Origin: Sporocytophaga sp.
GTDB lineage: Bacteria > Bacteroidota > Bacteroidia > Cytophagales > Cytophagaceae
Reading direction: 5' to 3'
Length of the DNA stretch: 64,000 nt
Assembly: GCA_024707265.1 (NCBI GenBank)
Contig: JANQAB010000002.1
Coordinates: forward strand, 764,188-828,187
The position numbers and the translations under genes were made by a program. The notes below the pieces were generated by a model. That model did no database searches, was not told the origin of the DNA, and saw only the letters and a program-made list of their open reading frames with translations. How positions within the stretch are numbered: position 1 is the first letter of the stretch; every line of letters begins with the position of its first letter. Positions 47,505 through 56,375 of this stretch are shown piece by piece.

Positions 47505-47623
47505 TTATACCAAACCTTCATTTTAATCCTATTAAAATTTGTACATTGCACATGTTTTCAGAGTATTGATTAAATTTCTGACTTTGAATTTTTCAATACA
47601 CTTTTGTTAAAATAATTATCTCT

Positions 47624-49222
47624 ATGTATATCCTTTTTCCCGGCCGTCATCAGCTGCTCACAGATTTTCAGTTTAAGTATTTATATAGAATTATTCAGGC
47701 TGGACTTGAAAAAGAAGCTGACGTTTATGGCAATCCACTTAATATTTCTGATGAAATAAATGCAATCGTTTTTGCAGTGACTTCTGCCAATCATTCCAAT
47801 ACCAGGCGAAACCCATTGCCTTTCTACCTCAGGGCAATAGCATTGGAAAGCTTTTCGGATAACCTGAATATTCCTTCCTACATTTACGGAATTGAAGATG
47901 TAGGCAATAGAGAAGATTTTGCTACATATACTATCAAGCGTATTAAGCATGAGAGTGATGGCCATATTGATATGAAACCTGAAAATACTGTGGTTGTCTG
48001 TTCTACTCCAGTGATGGAAATGTATCAGAAGCTGGGATACAGAATTTTGCCTGCTGAGTTGAAAGATGTCAATACCTGGGAAATGATGACGGAGCAGCCC
48101 TGGGATCTGGTAGAACATGTTGCCAATGGAGCTGAAGACTGGAGAACAGATAAACATCTTCTTAGTAATATTCATCCTGCATCTTATAATGTCTGGTTGC
48201 GCTATAATGTTGGTGATAAGGTTCGAACCTTGTTTAACGATAAGATTGTCGGAGAAGACGGAGATATCACTGCAACAAGAGATTATAACTCCTATGTAAG
48301 ACAAATGGATGAGATTGCAGAGATGAAATACAATGATACTGCCATTCATGTGAAGCCGGGCAGAATAGGAGATATCGGGTGTGCGGTTGGTTCCTGGATA
48401 AAGTTAGCTTGTCAGGATGCGCGTTTGAGAGAATCGGATTTTTATGGAATAGAAGTATCGCGTCATTTATTTGAGATTTGTCAGCAAAGAAAAAATAACG
48501 GTGAGTTTCAGAATCCTTTTGTGTTTTTTGCTCAGAAGAATGCCGTAACCGGATTGGTGTTTGACCAAAGATCCATGAACACCATCTTTACATCTTCGCT
48601 TACGCACGAAATAGAATCCTATGGCTCCAGAGAAGACCTGATTAAGTTCATTAAAAATCGTTATGATGAATTGATGATCGGTGGCGTATGGATCAACAGA
48701 GACGTTGTAGGACCTGAGAATAAAGAGGAGATTGTCTTTATGAATCTGAATAGGAACGATGGAAGGAACGATGATTTTGAACGTGAGATTACAGAAAGAA
48801 CAGAGTTGTCAAAATATCTTGAAGGTCTTTCTACTTACGGAAGGTTTAAAAGATTCACAAGAGACTTCAGAAAGAAAGAGGGGTATCACCTGGATTATCG
48901 GGAGAAAAGCATCAATGGTCAATCTTTAATAGAGCTTACACTCAGAGATGCAACAGAGTTTATAACTAAAAAGGATTATACAGACAACTGGATGAGTGAG
49001 ATGCACGAAACCTTTGCCTTCTGGTCTTTCAGCGAGTGGAAAGCTGAAATGGAAAATACGGGATTTGAAATAAGCACACAATCTGTAGTCTTTTCCAATC
49101 CATGGATTGTCGAGAACAGATTTAAAGGTAAAGTTGAGTTGTATAGAATTGAAAACGGAAATCTTTCTTTAATGGATTACCCGGTGACGAATATGTTTCT
49201 GATAGCAGAAAGGAAAATTTAA
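47624..49222 (+). CDS. Nucleotidyltransferase-like domain fused to SAM methyltransferase
   Basis: A 532-aa protein of two parts. The N-terminal ~240 residues resemble NMN adenylyltransferase-type HIGH-family domains: LFPGRHQLLTDFQF at the start and TSANHSNTRRNPLPFYLR, like the NadM segment T-x2-NP-x4-ER. The C-terminal ~290 residues are a Rossmann methyltransferase with motif I GRIGDIGCAVGSWIK near 245-259 and ESDFYGIEVS downstream. No exact substrate is known. Its gene follows the glucanase terminator and is not clustered with the NAD genes, although the N-terminal fold is related. Confidence 0.75.
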   Translation: MYILFPGRHQLLTDFQFKYLYRIIQAGLEKEADVYGNPLNISDEINAIVFAVTSANHSNTRRNPLPFYLRAIALESFSDNLNIPSYIYGIEDVGNREDFATYTIKRIKHESDGHIDMKPENTVVVCSTPVMEMYQKLGYRILPAELKDVNTWEMMTEQPWDLVEHVANGAEDWRTDKHLLSNIHPASYNVWLRYNVGDKVRTLFNDKIVGEDGDITATRDYNSYVRQMDEIAEMKYNDTAIHVKPGRIGDIGCAVGSWIKLACQDARLRESDFYGIEVSRHLFEICQQRKNNGEFQNPFVFFAQKNAVTGLVFDQRSMNTIFTSSLTHEIESYGSREDLIKFIKNRYDELMIGGVWINRDVVGPENKEEIVFMNLNRNDGRNDDFEREITERTELSKYLEGLSTYGRFKRFTRDFRKKEGYHLDYREKSINGQSLIELTLRDATEFITKKDYTDNWMSEMHETFAFWSFSEWKAEMENTGFEISTQSVVFSNPWIVENRFKGKVELYRIENGNLSLMDYPVTNMFLIAERKI

Positions 49223-49262
49223 ATTTTATCAAAAGGAAATAAGACTGCATTCTTATTTCCTT

Positions 49263-49541
49263 TCATTTTTCTTCCATATTTTTTCTAATACTATCCGCCT
49301 GCTCCAAAAACCTGTTGATATGGTAAAATTCCTCTGCTATGTGAGAAAGGTTTTTCTCCTGATCTTTTCTGTTGAAAAAGATTAAGTATTGAATAAAAAC
49401 CTCCCATAAAGTCTTTTGAAGTTGAGCCGGTGAAACGTGTGCAAAAAGACCTTCTGTAGCCCTTAAAAGTTTTATGTGTTCTTCCTTCAACAGATAGACC
49501 GAAGGCTTTTCGGAAGAAAGCGGTAGCTCGTTGTTGTTCAT
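49263..49541 (-). CDS. Small protein of unknown function, 92 aa
   Basis: A helical 92-aa protein (LLKEEHIKLLRATEGLFAHVSPAQLQKTLWEVFIQYLIFFNRKDQEKNLSHIAEEFYHINRFLEQ) on the minus strand between two plus-strand genes. It shows no signal peptide and no recognised motif. An alternative frame over the same stretch exists, but this one has the more protein-like composition. Function unknown. Confidence 0.5.
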   Translation of the reverse strand: MNNNELPLSSEKPSVYLLKEEHIKLLRATEGLFAHVSPAQLQKTLWEVFIQYLIFFNRKDQEKNLSHIAEEFYHINRFLEQADSIRKNMEEK

Positions 49542-49682
49542 GATACAATTTTTATTGATTACAGTGTACTTTGTCTCTGAAACTCAAGTACAATTATAAA
49601 ATTTTAATTTTTAGTTTGCTACTAAATAATAGGAATTATTTCATGGTAACTTTTTAAGAGCTTTTCTTATTGTTTTGTTTAT

Positions 49683-49961
49683 ATGGCAACAGCAAAAAAG
49701 AAGGTGACAGCTAAGAAGGTAACTTCTTCCTCGAAAAAGAAAGTGACTCCGGAAGTATCCAAATTGGCGACCAGAATTAGGTCTCTAAGAATAAAACAGG
49801 GATATACTAACTATGAAAATTTTGCATTTGATAAAGACTTACCAAGGGCTCAATTTGGTAGATACGAAAAAGGAGAGGATATACGTTTTACCAGTCTGAT
49901 GAAAGTCATAAAGGCATTTGGAATGACACCCAAAGAATTTTTCAGTGAAGGATTTGATTAA
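49683..49961 (+). CDS. XRE-like HTH protein with Lys-rich tail
   Basis: A 92-aa protein. Residues 1-~25 are Lys/Ala/Ser-rich, like a histone tail (MATAKKKVTAKKVTSSSKKK), and ~28-90 form a helix-turn-helix of XRE type (LATRIRSLRIKQGYTNYENFAFDKDLPRAQFGRYEKGEDI). The Lys-rich tail probably adds nonspecific DNA affinity. It immediately precedes two cell-wall genes on the same strand (22 bases to the next start), which it may regulate. Confidence 0.75.
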   Translation: MATAKKKVTAKKVTSSSKKKVTPEVSKLATRIRSLRIKQGYTNYENFAFDKDLPRAQFGRYEKGEDIRFTSLMKVIKAFGMTPKEFFSEGFD

Positions 49962-49982
49962 AACCACCCTAATTCTATAATT

Positions 49983-50735
49983 ATGAAATCATTTGTGTTT
50001 TTTTTGTTACTCGTATTTTTTATTATAACCTCCTTTATCTCTCTGAATGATTTCCTTTCAGAGCAAAAGAAATTTGAACGTGTAAGAACTGCCTATAAGG
50101 AAAAAGGAACTTTTATTGAGGAACAATTAAAGAAATCAAACATCCGTATTGGTGAATTGCAGATCTTAATTACTGTTTATAAAGAAGAGCAGGAGTTGGA
50201 GATTTATGCAAAAAACAGAAGTGATAAAAGTTATAAAAAACTTTTAACTTATAAGATCTGCGAAAGCTCTGGTGTATTAGGACCTAAAAGAAGAAAAGGA
50301 GATTATCAGGTTCCTGAAGGTTTTTATTACATGGACAGATTTAATCCCGCAAGTAGTTTTTATTTATCTCTTGGTATAAATTATCCTAATAAATCAGATA
50401 GAATTAAAAGCAGTGCGAAAGATCTTGGAGGGGATATATTTATTCATGGAGAGTGTGTAACCATTGGCTGTATGCCGATGACCAATGATAAGATAAAGGA
50501 AATTTATCTTTATGCAATACAGGCAAAGCATAATGGCCAGAATCAAATCCCTGTTTATATTTATCCTTTTAAAATGGCAGAAGATAATTTCAGAAAGCAT
50601 GAATTGAAATACAATGATAATAAGCCTTTGATAAGCTTCTGGACTAATCTCAAATCCGGGCACGATAAATTCTTCAAAGATCAAACAGCATTGAAAGTAA
50701 CTGTTTTAGAAAATGGGGATTATTGTTTTAATTAG
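49983..50735 (+). CDS. L,D-transpeptidase, YafK-like
   Basis: A 250-aa exported enzyme with a signal anchor (residues 4-20) and an L,D-transpeptidase catalytic segment FIHGECVTIGCMPM: His155 and Cys163 form the catalytic pair. The motif variant resembles the YafK/YkuD family, which forms or edits peptidoglycan cross-links or anchors lipoproteins. It lies between the XRE regulator and an M23 peptidase (14-base gap to the latter), forming a cell-wall cluster. Confidence 0.8.
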   Translation: MKSFVFFLLLVFFIITSFISLNDFLSEQKKFERVRTAYKEKGTFIEEQLKKSNIRIGELQILITVYKEEQELEIYAKNRSDKSYKKLLTYKICESSGVLGPKRRKGDYQVPEGFYYMDRFNPASSFYLSLGINYPNKSDRIKSSAKDLGGDIFIHGECVTIGCMPMTNDKIKEIYLYAIQAKHNGQNQIPVYIYPFKMAEDNFRKHELKYNDNKPLISFWTNLKSGHDKFFKDQTALKVTVLENGDYCFN

Positions 50736-50749
50736 TTGAATCCTGGAAT

Positions 50750-51262
50750 ATGAAGAAAACAAAAGTAGTCGGTATAGTAATATTCTTATTACTATCAGCA
50801 GGTTTTTTGATTCCTCAGAAGTTTTCTATGCCTGTGGAAGGAGCTTCAAAAAGTAGTTATAATTCGAGATCATTCTGGTATTATCCATGGGGTAAGTCCA
50901 TAACACATAAAGGAGTCGATGTCTTTGCGAAATCAGGAAAAGCAGTGAAGTCTTCTACAGATGGATTGGTCTTGTTTTGTGGATCAATAAACATGGGAGG
51001 GAATGTGATACTCGTTTTGGGGCCAAAGTGGAGGCTCCATTATTACGCACATCTGAAGGATATAAAGACTTCTCTATTCAAGTGGACAGATAGGGATGAA
51101 ATCATTGGAACAGTTGGTGCAAGTGGAAATGCAGCAGGGAAACAACCTCACCTTCACTACTCAATAATAACAATGGTACCTTATGTTTGGCGTATAGATA
51201 ATGATCGTCAGGGATGGAAGAAAATGTTTTATCTTAATCCTATTGATTACCTGGAAAATTAA
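50750..51262 (+). CDS. M23 family peptidase
   Basis: A 170-aa M23 (LytM-type) peptidase with a signal anchor (6-22). The zinc ligands are His53 and Asp57 (HKGVD) and the HLH of PHLHY (134-136); HYYAH at 97-101 contributes the catalytic histidine region. It would cleave peptidoglycan cross-bridges in the periplasm. It is co-oriented with the L,D-transpeptidase and probably transcribed with it. Confidence 0.85.
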   Translation: MKKTKVVGIVIFLLLSAGFLIPQKFSMPVEGASKSSYNSRSFWYYPWGKSITHKGVDVFAKSGKAVKSSTDGLVLFCGSINMGGNVILVLGPKWRLHYYAHLKDIKTSLFKWTDRDEIIGTVGASGNAAGKQPHLHYSIITMVPYVWRIDNDRQGWKKMFYLNPIDYLEN

Positions 51263-51301
51263 TGTTCCTTTAGTCAGAAAGTAAGTACACTTTCAAAGTT
51301 A

Positions 51302-51337
51302 AATATCCTGTTTTGTAGATATACTCAACAGGATATT
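51302..51337. terminator. Shared terminator between M23 and SnoaL-like genes
   Basis: Perfect 11-bp arms AATATCCTGTT/AACAGGATATT with a 14-base loop lie between the convergent plus-strand M23 gene and the minus-strand SnoaL-like gene, 8 bases before the latter's stop. Confidence 0.6.
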
Positions 51338-51344
51338 CCTATCA

Positions 51345-51791
51345 TTAAACTTGTTCAGAAACTTTTACTCCCATTCTTTTTAATAAACCTGGTATTCCTG
51401 CGTCCGGCACCTTTTCTACTGTTAACGTTAGGATTTTATCTCCCTTAAATGAAACAGTAATATTCTCTTTAGGATTCTGGACCTTTTTGTTATTGGGTTT
51501 TACAGGAGGTTGTCTTTCCACAAAGGCAGGCATTTCATGTGTAAAAGTGCCACCAACCTGACAAACTCCATTCACAATATTTCCGCTTTCAGAAGCATCC
51601 CTGAAGTTAAATTTGAAATCAGGAATACCTGTGCTCAGTTTCTTTTGGAATTGCATCCAGGCATCTGCATTTAAAGGTTGTGGAGGAGCACCCACAATTT
51701 TAAATTCCGGTGCAAGAAAACTTTTAGCCTTCTCAAAGTTACCTTCTTCAATGCATGTGAATAAGTTTTCGACTATTTTAATCTTTTCCAT
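51345..51791 (-). CDS. SnoaL-like (NTF2 fold) protein, copy 1
   Basis: A 148-aa NTF2-fold protein (SnoaL-like/ester cyclase group). Sequence from ENLFTCIEEGNFEKAKSFLAPEFKIVGAPPQPL through DFKFNFRDASESGNIVNGV to KGDKILTLTVEKVPDAG matches copy 2 nearly throughout. I start at the internal Met (51791), because the longer frame adds a nine-residue segment absent from copy 2. Such proteins bind small hydrophobic ligands; no catalytic residue can be assigned. Confidence 0.7.
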   Translation of the reverse strand: MEKIKIVENLFTCIEEGNFEKAKSFLAPEFKIVGAPPQPLNADAWMQFQKKLSTGIPDFKFNFRDASESGNIVNGVCQVGGTFTHEMPAFVERQPPVKPNNKKVQNPKENITVSFKGDKILTLTVEKVPDAGIPGLLKRMGVKVSEQV

Positions 51792-51912
51792 AATAATGGT
51801 TCTTTTATAAATGAACATCTTAAAAATATGATTTGTTGAGGCTTCCAGAAGGTTAAGGGATTAAAAACTTTGAGGCTATTATATGGTTATTGGGGATTTA
51901 AAAAGAGTAAAA

Positions 51913-51942
51913 AAAATCCTGTCATAATCAACAGGATTTTTA
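51913..51942 (-). terminator. Terminator after SnoaL-like copy 2
   Basis: Arms AAAAATCCTGT/ACAGGATTTTT with an 8-base loop and a long T-run on the minus strand lie 5 bases after that gene's stop. The core CCTGT/ACAGGA matches the hairpin after copy 1, as if the terminator was duplicated too. Confidence 0.75.
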
Positions 51943-51946
51943 CTAA

Positions 51947-52393
51947 CTAAGCATAGGTAAGAGCTTCAGCCCCCAACTGTTTTAGAAATCCGTTTATGCC
52001 TCCATTGGTAAGTTTTTCAACAGTGACCATCATTATTTTATCCCCTTTAAATGTTACTGTAAAATTTTCTTTTGGATTCATGGCCTTTTTGTTTGTAGGC
52101 GGAATAGCAGGTTTATCTGCATACATACTAGGCATTTCATGAGTAAAAGTACCGCTTGCCTGTAATACTCCGTTTACTAGATTTCCTCTTTCCGACAAAT
52201 CCCTGATGTTAAATTTAAAATCAGGAACACCAATAAATAATTTTTTCTGAAAGTCCATCCATTCTTCTTTGCCCATTGGATGTGGTGGAGCTCCTAATAA
52301 TTGAAAACCTGGTAATAAATAACTTTTGGCTTCCTCGAAATTACCCTGCTCCATTAAGCCATAAATTTTTTTTACAATCTCAATCTTATTCAT
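51947..52393 (-). CDS. SnoaL-like (NTF2 fold) protein, copy 2
   Basis: A 148-aa paralogue of the previous gene, adjacent and co-oriented: GNFEEAKSYLLPGFQLLGAPPHPMGKEEWMDFQKKLFIGVPDFKFNIRD, GTFTHEMPSM, NPKENFTVTFKGDKIMMVTVEKL. A tandem duplication has kept the same length. Ligand unknown. The pair has no obvious partner genes. Confidence 0.7.
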   Translation of the reverse strand: MNKIEIVKKIYGLMEQGNFEEAKSYLLPGFQLLGAPPHPMGKEEWMDFQKKLFIGVPDFKFNIRDLSERGNLVNGVLQASGTFTHEMPSMYADKPAIPPTNKKAMNPKENFTVTFKGDKIMMVTVEKLTNGGINGFLKQLGAEALTYA

Positions 52394-52497
52394 AAGACAT
52401 CTTTATCAGAAGAACCTTATTGAATCAGGATTTGTTGAAGCTTCAATTGATCCAAGGATATCAGTTCCTGAGTGGGAACAGAAATGTACTTATTGTG

Positions 52498-53643
52498 TTA
52501 TTGAATTTGTTTTTCTTTAATGAAAGAGCTGAACAATATTTCTGTTAACTTTTTTATGCTTTCCGAAAAGTTATTTTCCCCATTATTCAGGTGCATGATC
52601 TCTCCATATTTTTTATTTTGGATTTCTTTTTTCAAATAGATTAGTTTTGTTTCATGATTATATTGACTGTAGATGCGTTCATTGATTTGTGATTGTGTGT
52701 ACATTCTCTCATTTAATCTTTTTAACTGATCGTCTTTATTTGTTTGTATTAAGATTACATTGTTGTTACACAAATAAGACATCCGGCTTTCTGCGATCAG
52801 GGCACTGTCCAAAAGTATAATTCCCTTTTTACCATATATCGCTTTTCTCAATCTCAAAAGCAATGGCTTATATAAGAGTTTGTTGAGTTGGTTTAGTTTA
52901 GTGATATCGGGGAACACGAATTTTCCAAGTGCTTTGGTGTTGATAAAGCCTTCACTGGTTAACAAAGCCTCTCCAAACTCTTTTGCTATGGTCTCTCTCA
53001 GCATTTTAAATAATGGTTCTTGAAGTTTTTCAAGTATCTCATGTCCCAGATAATCAATATCAACTATATGAACTTCGATACCGACAATCTTACCAAGTTC
53101 TTGAATGCTTTTGCAAGTATATGATTTGCCTGCACCTATTTCACCGGTAACTCCAATAATATATTGTCCTGAAAGTCTTTCTTCCATTTTTTGCTTTACA
53201 ACCAAAGGAACGTATTCGTGGATAAGCCCTTGTTCCAGTTGAATAGCTTTTACAGCTCCGGAACTGATATGTGATAACTTCTGCTTTGAAGGAATGAAGA
53301 ACGTATCGATATCCATTTTTTGACTTTCTCCGATCTGATGCAACATCAGTTCAAAGGAAAAGTCTTCGTTGTTTCTCAAACCTCTGATAATGGTCGGAAT
53401 GTTATGCTCATAGGCATAGTCAACCAAAAGACCTCTGAAATATATTACTTCCACATTTGGAATATGAGCAGTAGCTGTTTTAGCAAGTTCAGCTCTTTCT
53501 TCCAATGACATTAAGTATTTTTTAGCAGGATTTACACCTATTCCAATAATGAGTTTGTCAAAGACTCGAGCAGCTCTTTCAATGATGTCTAGATGTCCAA
53601 AAGTTATTGGATCTCCGGAAAATGCGTAGATGGCCTTTTTCAT
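52498..53643 (-). CDS. coaD: CoaD-CoaE fusion: phosphopantetheine adenylyltransferase and dephospho-CoA kinase
   Basis: A 381-aa protein joining the two last steps of CoA synthesis. Residues 1-~155 are PPAT (SGDPITFGHLDIIERA, T14-x-G-H17; IRGLRNNEDF; ISSGAVKA in place of the usual ISSxxVxE), and ~160-381 a dephospho-CoA kinase-like domain (P-loop GEIGAGKS at 167-174, DIDYLGH, and LNQLNKLLYKPL). The kinase half is intact at the motif level. Such a fusion is normal for the eukaryotic CoA synthase but less common in bacteria. The upstream HD gene ends two bases before this start, so the two are an operon. Confidence 0.85.
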   Translation of the reverse strand: MKKAIYAFSGDPITFGHLDIIERAARVFDKLIIGIGVNPAKKYLMSLEERAELAKTATAHIPNVEVIYFRGLLVDYAYEHNIPTIIRGLRNNEDFSFELMLHQIGESQKMDIDTFFIPSKQKLSHISSGAVKAIQLEQGLIHEYVPLVVKQKMEERLSGQYIIGVTGEIGAGKSYTCKSIQELGKIVGIEVHIVDIDYLGHEILEKLQEPLFKMLRETIAKEFGEALLTSEGFINTKALGKFVFPDITKLNQLNKLLYKPLLLRLRKAIYGKKGIILLDSALIAESRMSYLCNNNVILIQTNKDDQLKRLNERMYTQSQINERIYSQYNHETKLIYLKKEIQNKKYGEIMHLNNGENNFSESIKKLTEILFSSFIKEKQIQ

Positions 53644-53645
53644 GA

Positions 53646-54323
53646 TTAAAGATTATTAAGTTCAAATGATAAATTCGTTATTGCCTGGGCTTCAAGTTGA
53701 TTCCTCATTTCCTCCGTTTTATATATGTATTCTGATTGAAGAAATTTCTGTAAAACTTTTTTTCTTCCCGGATTATATAAAAGATCAGGATATTGGCCAT
53801 ATTCTTTCCTGACGGCCTCTGAATAGGCTACATAAGATTCTTTATCTGATCCAAGTATAGCTAAGTCTGCGTCAAGCAGTACGTGGGTGTCAAAGTCTCC
53901 GCTTTTCATACTCATATGAGATTTTGTAGCCAAAATCATCTGTTCGACTTTAGTAATCAGTTTGACAGGAAGATTCAACTTATTTAAGATCTCAGAAGCT
54001 TTTGCTGCACTTTGTTCTTCATTATTTTTTTTAGATGAGTTATAAACTATATCATGAAACCATATGGAGAAATAAACAGCATCGGAATCTTTCAGCAGGT
54101 GTTTAAAAGGTGCTATTATTTCAAACATATACTCAAGGTGGTTGAGGCTATGATAATACCTTTTTGGTGAGTTATAAGATTTATAAATTTCAACCCAATG
54201 AGATTCGACAACCTCTGCTTCAGCTTTGTATTTTGAGGCTAACTCATACCACAAAGATTTAAGGTTGCTGAAGTTTTGAAATTGTAATAGATTGGTTTTT
54301 AAGGTAATTTGCTTTGGTTTCAT
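53646..54323 (-). CDS. HD-domain phosphohydrolase
   Basis: A 225-aa metal-dependent HD-superfamily hydrolase. His90-Asp91 (FHDIVYNSSKKNNEEQSA) is the HD pair; His62 (NHLEYMF) and a later LLDADLAILG complete the metal site expected of the group. The substrate is unknown; relatives act on nucleotides or phosphate esters. It immediately precedes the CoaD-CoaE gene on the same strand with two bases between stop and start, so both are likely made from one mRNA. Confidence 0.85.
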   Translation of the reverse strand: MKPKQITLKTNLLQFQNFSNLKSLWYELASKYKAEAEVVESHWVEIYKSYNSPKRYYHSLNHLEYMFEIIAPFKHLLKDSDAVYFSIWFHDIVYNSSKKNNEEQSAAKASEILNKLNLPVKLITKVEQMILATKSHMSMKSGDFDTHVLLDADLAILGSDKESYVAYSEAVRKEYGQYPDLLYNPGRKKVLQKFLQSEYIYKTEEMRNQLEAQAITNLSFELNNL

Positions 54324-54517
54324 ATTGGTTGTGCCTTAATATGAAACAAAGGTATAGTCTGGAAAATAGCCGGGCATTGATGTATGGTAAGATTTTTTAA
54401 AGCGAAAAGCAGAAGGCGGAAAGCTTAAAGTTGGCTTGCATTCTTAGCCTTAGTTCTGTAGTAAAAAATGGTAAAGGAACTTATATGCATTCCAGAGAGG
54501 GAATTAGAGTGATGCCT

Positions 54518-55096
54518 TTATAATGTATTTTTCCTTATCCTGCTTAATGATTCCGCTGTAATCCCAAGATAGGACGCTATATAATGATGGGGAACGTGAT
54601 TCACTAGTTGTGGATATATCTTTAAAAGATTATTATATCTTTCAGTTGCAGACTGGTGTTGAAGGGAGTAGATGCGCTCCATTGCCAGTATATAGTTATA
54701 TTCTGCCATGAGCCTTCCCAGTTTTTGCAGTTCAAAACTTTTGTCGTATAAATGCTGAAGTTTATCATAATGAATCAAGCCTATTTCAGAATCTTCAAGA
54801 GCATGGATACTCTCTCTGGACGGTTGTCTTGTAAAGAAGCTGGTAAACGCTGATACTAAAGGATTGCGATTTCCGAAATTAAAGAAGGAGGTAAATTCCT
54901 TATCGCCTTCAACATAAAATACTCTTAATATTCCTGTATTAAGAAAACCTATATGATTGCAAACCTGGCCCTCATGAATAAAGTATTCTCCCTTCTTTAA
55001 ATGCTTGATTTCAAATGAATCTAGTAAATCATCCCAGTCTTTATCCTTAATGGTTGAAAATTTATTGATTGTTGCTTTAAGATTTTGTTCAAACAT
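54518..55096 (-). CDS. Crp/Fnr family regulator
   Basis: A 192-aa regulator with the cyclic-nucleotide-binding fold (~25-125; KKGEYFIHEGQVCNHIGFLNTGILRVFYV) and a C-terminal winged helix (~150-190; HHYIASYLGITAESLSRIRK). No Cys cluster for an Fe-S sensor is present. It lies alone between the HD gene and the vWA operon, with gaps of about 195 and 127 bases, so it may regulate either side. Confidence 0.85.
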   Translation of the reverse strand: MFEQNLKATINKFSTIKDKDWDDLLDSFEIKHLKKGEYFIHEGQVCNHIGFLNTGILRVFYVEGDKEFTSFFNFGNRNPLVSAFTSFFTRQPSRESIHALEDSEIGLIHYDKLQHLYDKSFELQKLGRLMAEYNYILAMERIYSLQHQSATERYNNLLKIYPQLVNHVPHHYIASYLGITAESLSRIRKNTL

Positions 55097-55223
55097 TTGA
55101 ATTGCTCTTTATTAGATAGCTATTTAATACAACCTTCACCAGGTTTCATTTTTAAGCCTTTTATATATTATGCGTTTGATCTTTGCCGCAGTTAATTGAT
55201 TTTTTTGTAAACCTGCTATAAAA

Positions 55224-56363
55224 TTATTTTTTCAGTATCAGATCTTCTTTTGCTGCCCATTGCTGTAAGTCTTGCTTTGTAAGGGATGCCGCCATAAGGT
55301 CCGGGAATTTATCAGGAGTACAGGCAAATACCGGAATGCCGAGATTTGCAAAATATTTTGCATTGTTGTGGTCATAGGAGGGGGCTCCCTCATCATTAAG
55401 CGCCAGAAGTACGATAACCTGTACACCGGCATTGACAAGTTCTTCGGCTTTTTTCCTCATTTTCTGTTCTTCTCCACCTTCATAGAGATCAGTAATAAGG
55501 ACTAGTACAGTATCTGATGGTTTGGTAATAATACTTTGACAATATTTAAGAGCAGCATGGATATCAGTGCCACCTCCGAGCTGAACCCCAAACAATAATT
55601 CAACAGGGTCAGTCAGGTCTTCAGTCAGATCTGCAACCGCTGTATCGAAAACAATCATTTTTGTTTTAATAGCAGGTATTGAAGCCATCACAGAACCAAA
55701 AATCCCCGAATAGACAACAGATGTTCCCATAGAGCCGCTTTGATCTATACACAGAACAACATCTTTAAGAGCAGTTCTTTTCCTTCCATAACCAATCCTT
55801 ATTTCAGGGATGATCGTTTTGTAATCAGGCTGATAATGTTTCAGGTTTTTAAGAATTGTTGTATTCCAGTTTATTTCATTATGTCTGGGTCTTCTGTTTC
55901 TTATGTTTCGGTTGAGGCTCCCGGTGACTGCCTGTTGCATCGGATGTGACAGTTTTTTAATTAACTCATCTACAACTTTTTTTACCACTTGCCTTGCTGT
56001 ATCCTTGGTTTTTTCAGGAATTACTTTGCTTAAGGTCATTAACGTGGCGACAAGGTGTACATCTGGTTCTACATTTTCCAGCATTTCTTTTTCAAAAAGC
56101 ATCTGCGTCAGGTTGAGTCTTTTCAGTGCATCCTGCTGCATAACCTTCACAACTGACGATGGAAAAAATGTCCTTATGTCTCCGAGCCATCTGTTTACAT
56201 TAGGGGAGGAAGGGCCAAGGTTGCCTCTGCGATCATTGTCATACAGGGCCTCCAGGGTTCTATCTATTTCAAGGTCCAGAGGAGTTAATGCGTATTCAGT
56301 CCCGTCATTCTGATCTCCTCCAAGGATAAGACGCCATTTTCTCAAGTGTTCTTCTTTGTTCAT
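55224..56363 (-). CDS. vWA domain protein of the MoxR cluster
   Basis: A 379-aa protein. The N-terminal ~195 residues are helical and specific to this family; ~200-370 form a von Willebrand A domain with a MIDAS: DQSGS (207-211), GGTD and the ITDLYEGG acidic segment. vWA partners of MoxR ATPases bind metal-dependent substrates or assembly factors. It is the last gene of the SWIM-DUF5691-MoxR-DUF5682-vWA operon, and its start follows the DUF5682 stop by 12 bases. Confidence 0.85.
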   Translation of the reverse strand: MNKEEHLRKWRLILGGDQNDGTEYALTPLDLEIDRTLEALYDNDRRGNLGPSSPNVNRWLGDIRTFFPSSVVKVMQQDALKRLNLTQMLFEKEMLENVEPDVHLVATLMTLSKVIPEKTKDTARQVVKKVVDELIKKLSHPMQQAVTGSLNRNIRNRRPRHNEINWNTTILKNLKHYQPDYKTIIPEIRIGYGRKRTALKDVVLCIDQSGSMGTSVVYSGIFGSVMASIPAIKTKMIVFDTAVADLTEDLTDPVELLFGVQLGGGTDIHAALKYCQSIITKPSDTVLVLITDLYEGGEEQKMRKKAEELVNAGVQVIVLLALNDEGAPSYDHNNAKYFANLGIPVFACTPDKFPDLMAASLTKQDLQQWAAKEDLILKK

Positions 56364-56375
56364 ACATTTCAGATT

